A stretch of DNA of 6,058 bases from an uncultured Bacteroidia bacterium (GTDB lineage Bacteria > Bacteroidota > Bacteroidia > Bacteroidales > UBA932). Each line of letters opens with the position of its first letter. The stretch's first letter is position 1. The notes under the pieces were generated by a model. The model saw only the letters and a program-made list of their open reading frames with translations, had not been told where the DNA came from and ran no database searches. The DNA lies in NCBI GenBank assembly GCA_902767465.1, contig CACXHM010000175.1, positions 1 through 6,058 of the forward strand, in the 5' to 3' direction. Positions 5,141 to 6,058 of this stretch are shown one piece after another. The translations under genes and the position numbers were made by a program.

Positions 5141-6058
5141 TTATTTCCGGTAGAATTTAACTGATGTACGAATATCGTCCGATGCAGAACCTATATGAGC
5201 GACAAATTCACCGGGTTCCACTTTCCATGCATGCGCATCTGCATCGAAGAAACTCAAGGCCTCATCCGGTATCTCGAAAGTCACCTTGACCGATTCACCG
5301 GGCTCGAGGAAGACCTTCTTGAAACCTTTAAGCTCCTTGTCAGGACGCTCTACGCTCGATTCCACATCGCTGATATACATCTGCACCACTTCGGCACCCG
5401 CGACTGAGCCGATGTTCCGAACGCTGACGCTCACTTTGCTACCTTTCAACGTAGCTTCGCCATATTCAAAACTGGTGTAGCTCAGGCCATGGCCAAATGC
5501 GAACAGAGGTTTCACACCCTTGGTGTCATACCACCTGTAGCCCACGAAGATACCTTCTGTATAATATTGATCTACAATCTTTTCTCCTTCCCTCGGAATT
5601 CCCGGATGCTGTTCTTCGCTGTAAACGGGGCCATCTTCAAGAGCGACCGGGAAGGTGAAAGGGAGTTTCCCGGAAGGATTCACGTCTCCGCTGAGCACAT
5701 CGGCAATTGCATTGCCGGCTTCGCTGCCTATGAACCAGGCCTGCACGATAGCGGGAACTTTGTCAACCCAGGGCATTGCGACGGCATTGCCGGAAATATT
5801 TACGTAAACCAGTTTGGGAGTCACCTCTGCAAGTGCGGCAACAAGCTCGTCCTGCCCGTAAGGGAGACCAAGGCCGAACCTGTCCGTTCCTTCACAATCC
5901 TGATGCTTTGCTTTATTGAGACCTCCGACAAAAATCACATAATCAGCATCCTGCGCAGCCTGCACCGCATCTGCGAGCATCTGTTCCGGGCTTCTCGTAT
6001 CTTCGCTGAGAGATGTCCTGAGCCCGTCCTGGCTACCGGCGGATTCGCCCACATAACC
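5141..6058 (-). CDS. Glycoside hydrolase family 3 (beta-glucosidase-like), C-terminal part
   Basis: The reading frame is open to the right edge; 305 codons of the 3' end are present. Seen: most of the GH3 C-terminal alpha/beta sandwich (about residues 25-140), with the GGLN motif at 45-48, C55-E-G-T-D-R60 then LPYGQ at 65-69, and GKLPFTFP closing the domain; the FGHGLSYTSFEYG linker signature near 187; and a fibronectin III-like domain (about 205-300) with RPDKELKGFKKV and LEPGES. GH3 enzymes remove terminal beta-linked glucose, xylose or related sugars with retention. The nucleophile aspartate lies in the N-terminal barrel, outside the window, as does any signal peptide, so export and activity cannot be judged; most Bacteroidales relatives are periplasmic. 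Substrate is uncertain between beta-glucosidase and beta-xylosidase types. It ends 47 bases before glyA. The GTG at 6052 is an internal valine codon. Confidence 0.93.
   Translation of the reverse strand, partial: GYVGESAGSQDGLRTSLSEDTRSPEQMLADAVQAAQDADYVIFVGGLNKAKHQDCEGTDRFGLGLPYGQDELVAALAEVTPKLVYVNISGNAVAMPWVDKVPAIVQAWFIGSEAGNAIADVLSGDVNPSGKLPFTFPVALEDGPVYSEEQHPGIPREGEKIVDQYYTEGIFVGYRWYDTKGVKPLFAFGHGLSYTSFEYGEATLKGSKVSVSVRNIGSVAGAEVVQMYISDVESSVERPDKELKGFKKVFLEPGESVKVTFEIPDEALSFFDADAHAWKVEPGEFVAHIGSASDDIRTSVKFYRK

Noticed and set aside
6050..6052. GTG as the start codon of the GH3 gene
   Set aside because: The frame stays open upstream to the window edge, and the GH3 C-terminal domain begins without its catalytic barrel, so this is an internal valine codon of a gene truncated by the window.

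Overview
The window looks like ordinary chromosome from a member of the Bacteroidota, most likely order Bacteroidales. The reasons are Bacteroidales-like protein sequences (a GH3 glycosidase with a GGLN...EGTDR signature, a serine hydroxymethyltransferase with the insert usual in this group, and a Tat-signal Gfo/Idh/MocA oxidoreductase), A/T-rich leaders with little Shine-Dalgarno signal, and one TAnnTTTG-type -7 promoter element. The base composition is moderate rather than AT-rich, which argues weakly against Bacteroides itself. The genus cannot be fixed from the sequence.

All six genes lie on the minus strand, so transcription runs from the right edge to the left edge. In that order they are: the C-terminal part of a GH3 beta-glycosidase (5141-6058, cut by the right edge); glyA (3741-5093); a short intergenic region with a strong intrinsic terminator and a candidate groESL promoter (about 3648-3740); groES (3381-3647) and groEL (1747-3369), 11 bases apart; a 236-base gap (1511-1746) with two related long hairpins and the promoter region of the next gene; a ten-helix GRP/ureide-permease-like transporter (488-1510); and, 14 bases on, the first 157 codons of a Tat-exported Gfo/Idh/MocA oxidoreductase (1-473, cut by the left edge).

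Functionally the window joins housekeeping genes (GroES/GroEL chaperonin and one-carbon/serine-glycine metabolism) with carbohydrate-utilisation genes on both flanks. The transporter and oxidoreductase look like a two-gene unit for uptake and modification of a small, probably sugar-like, substrate. The GH3 enzyme may release such monomers, but nothing here ties the two together.

I found no sign of a new biological system, mobile element, CRISPR array or RNA gene. The most interesting non-coding signals are the pair of hairpin repeats after groEL, whose stems carry three compensated base-pair changes, and the packed glyA-groES spacer, where a sigma70-like promoter, a 13-base inverted repeat and the glyA terminator overlap or abut.
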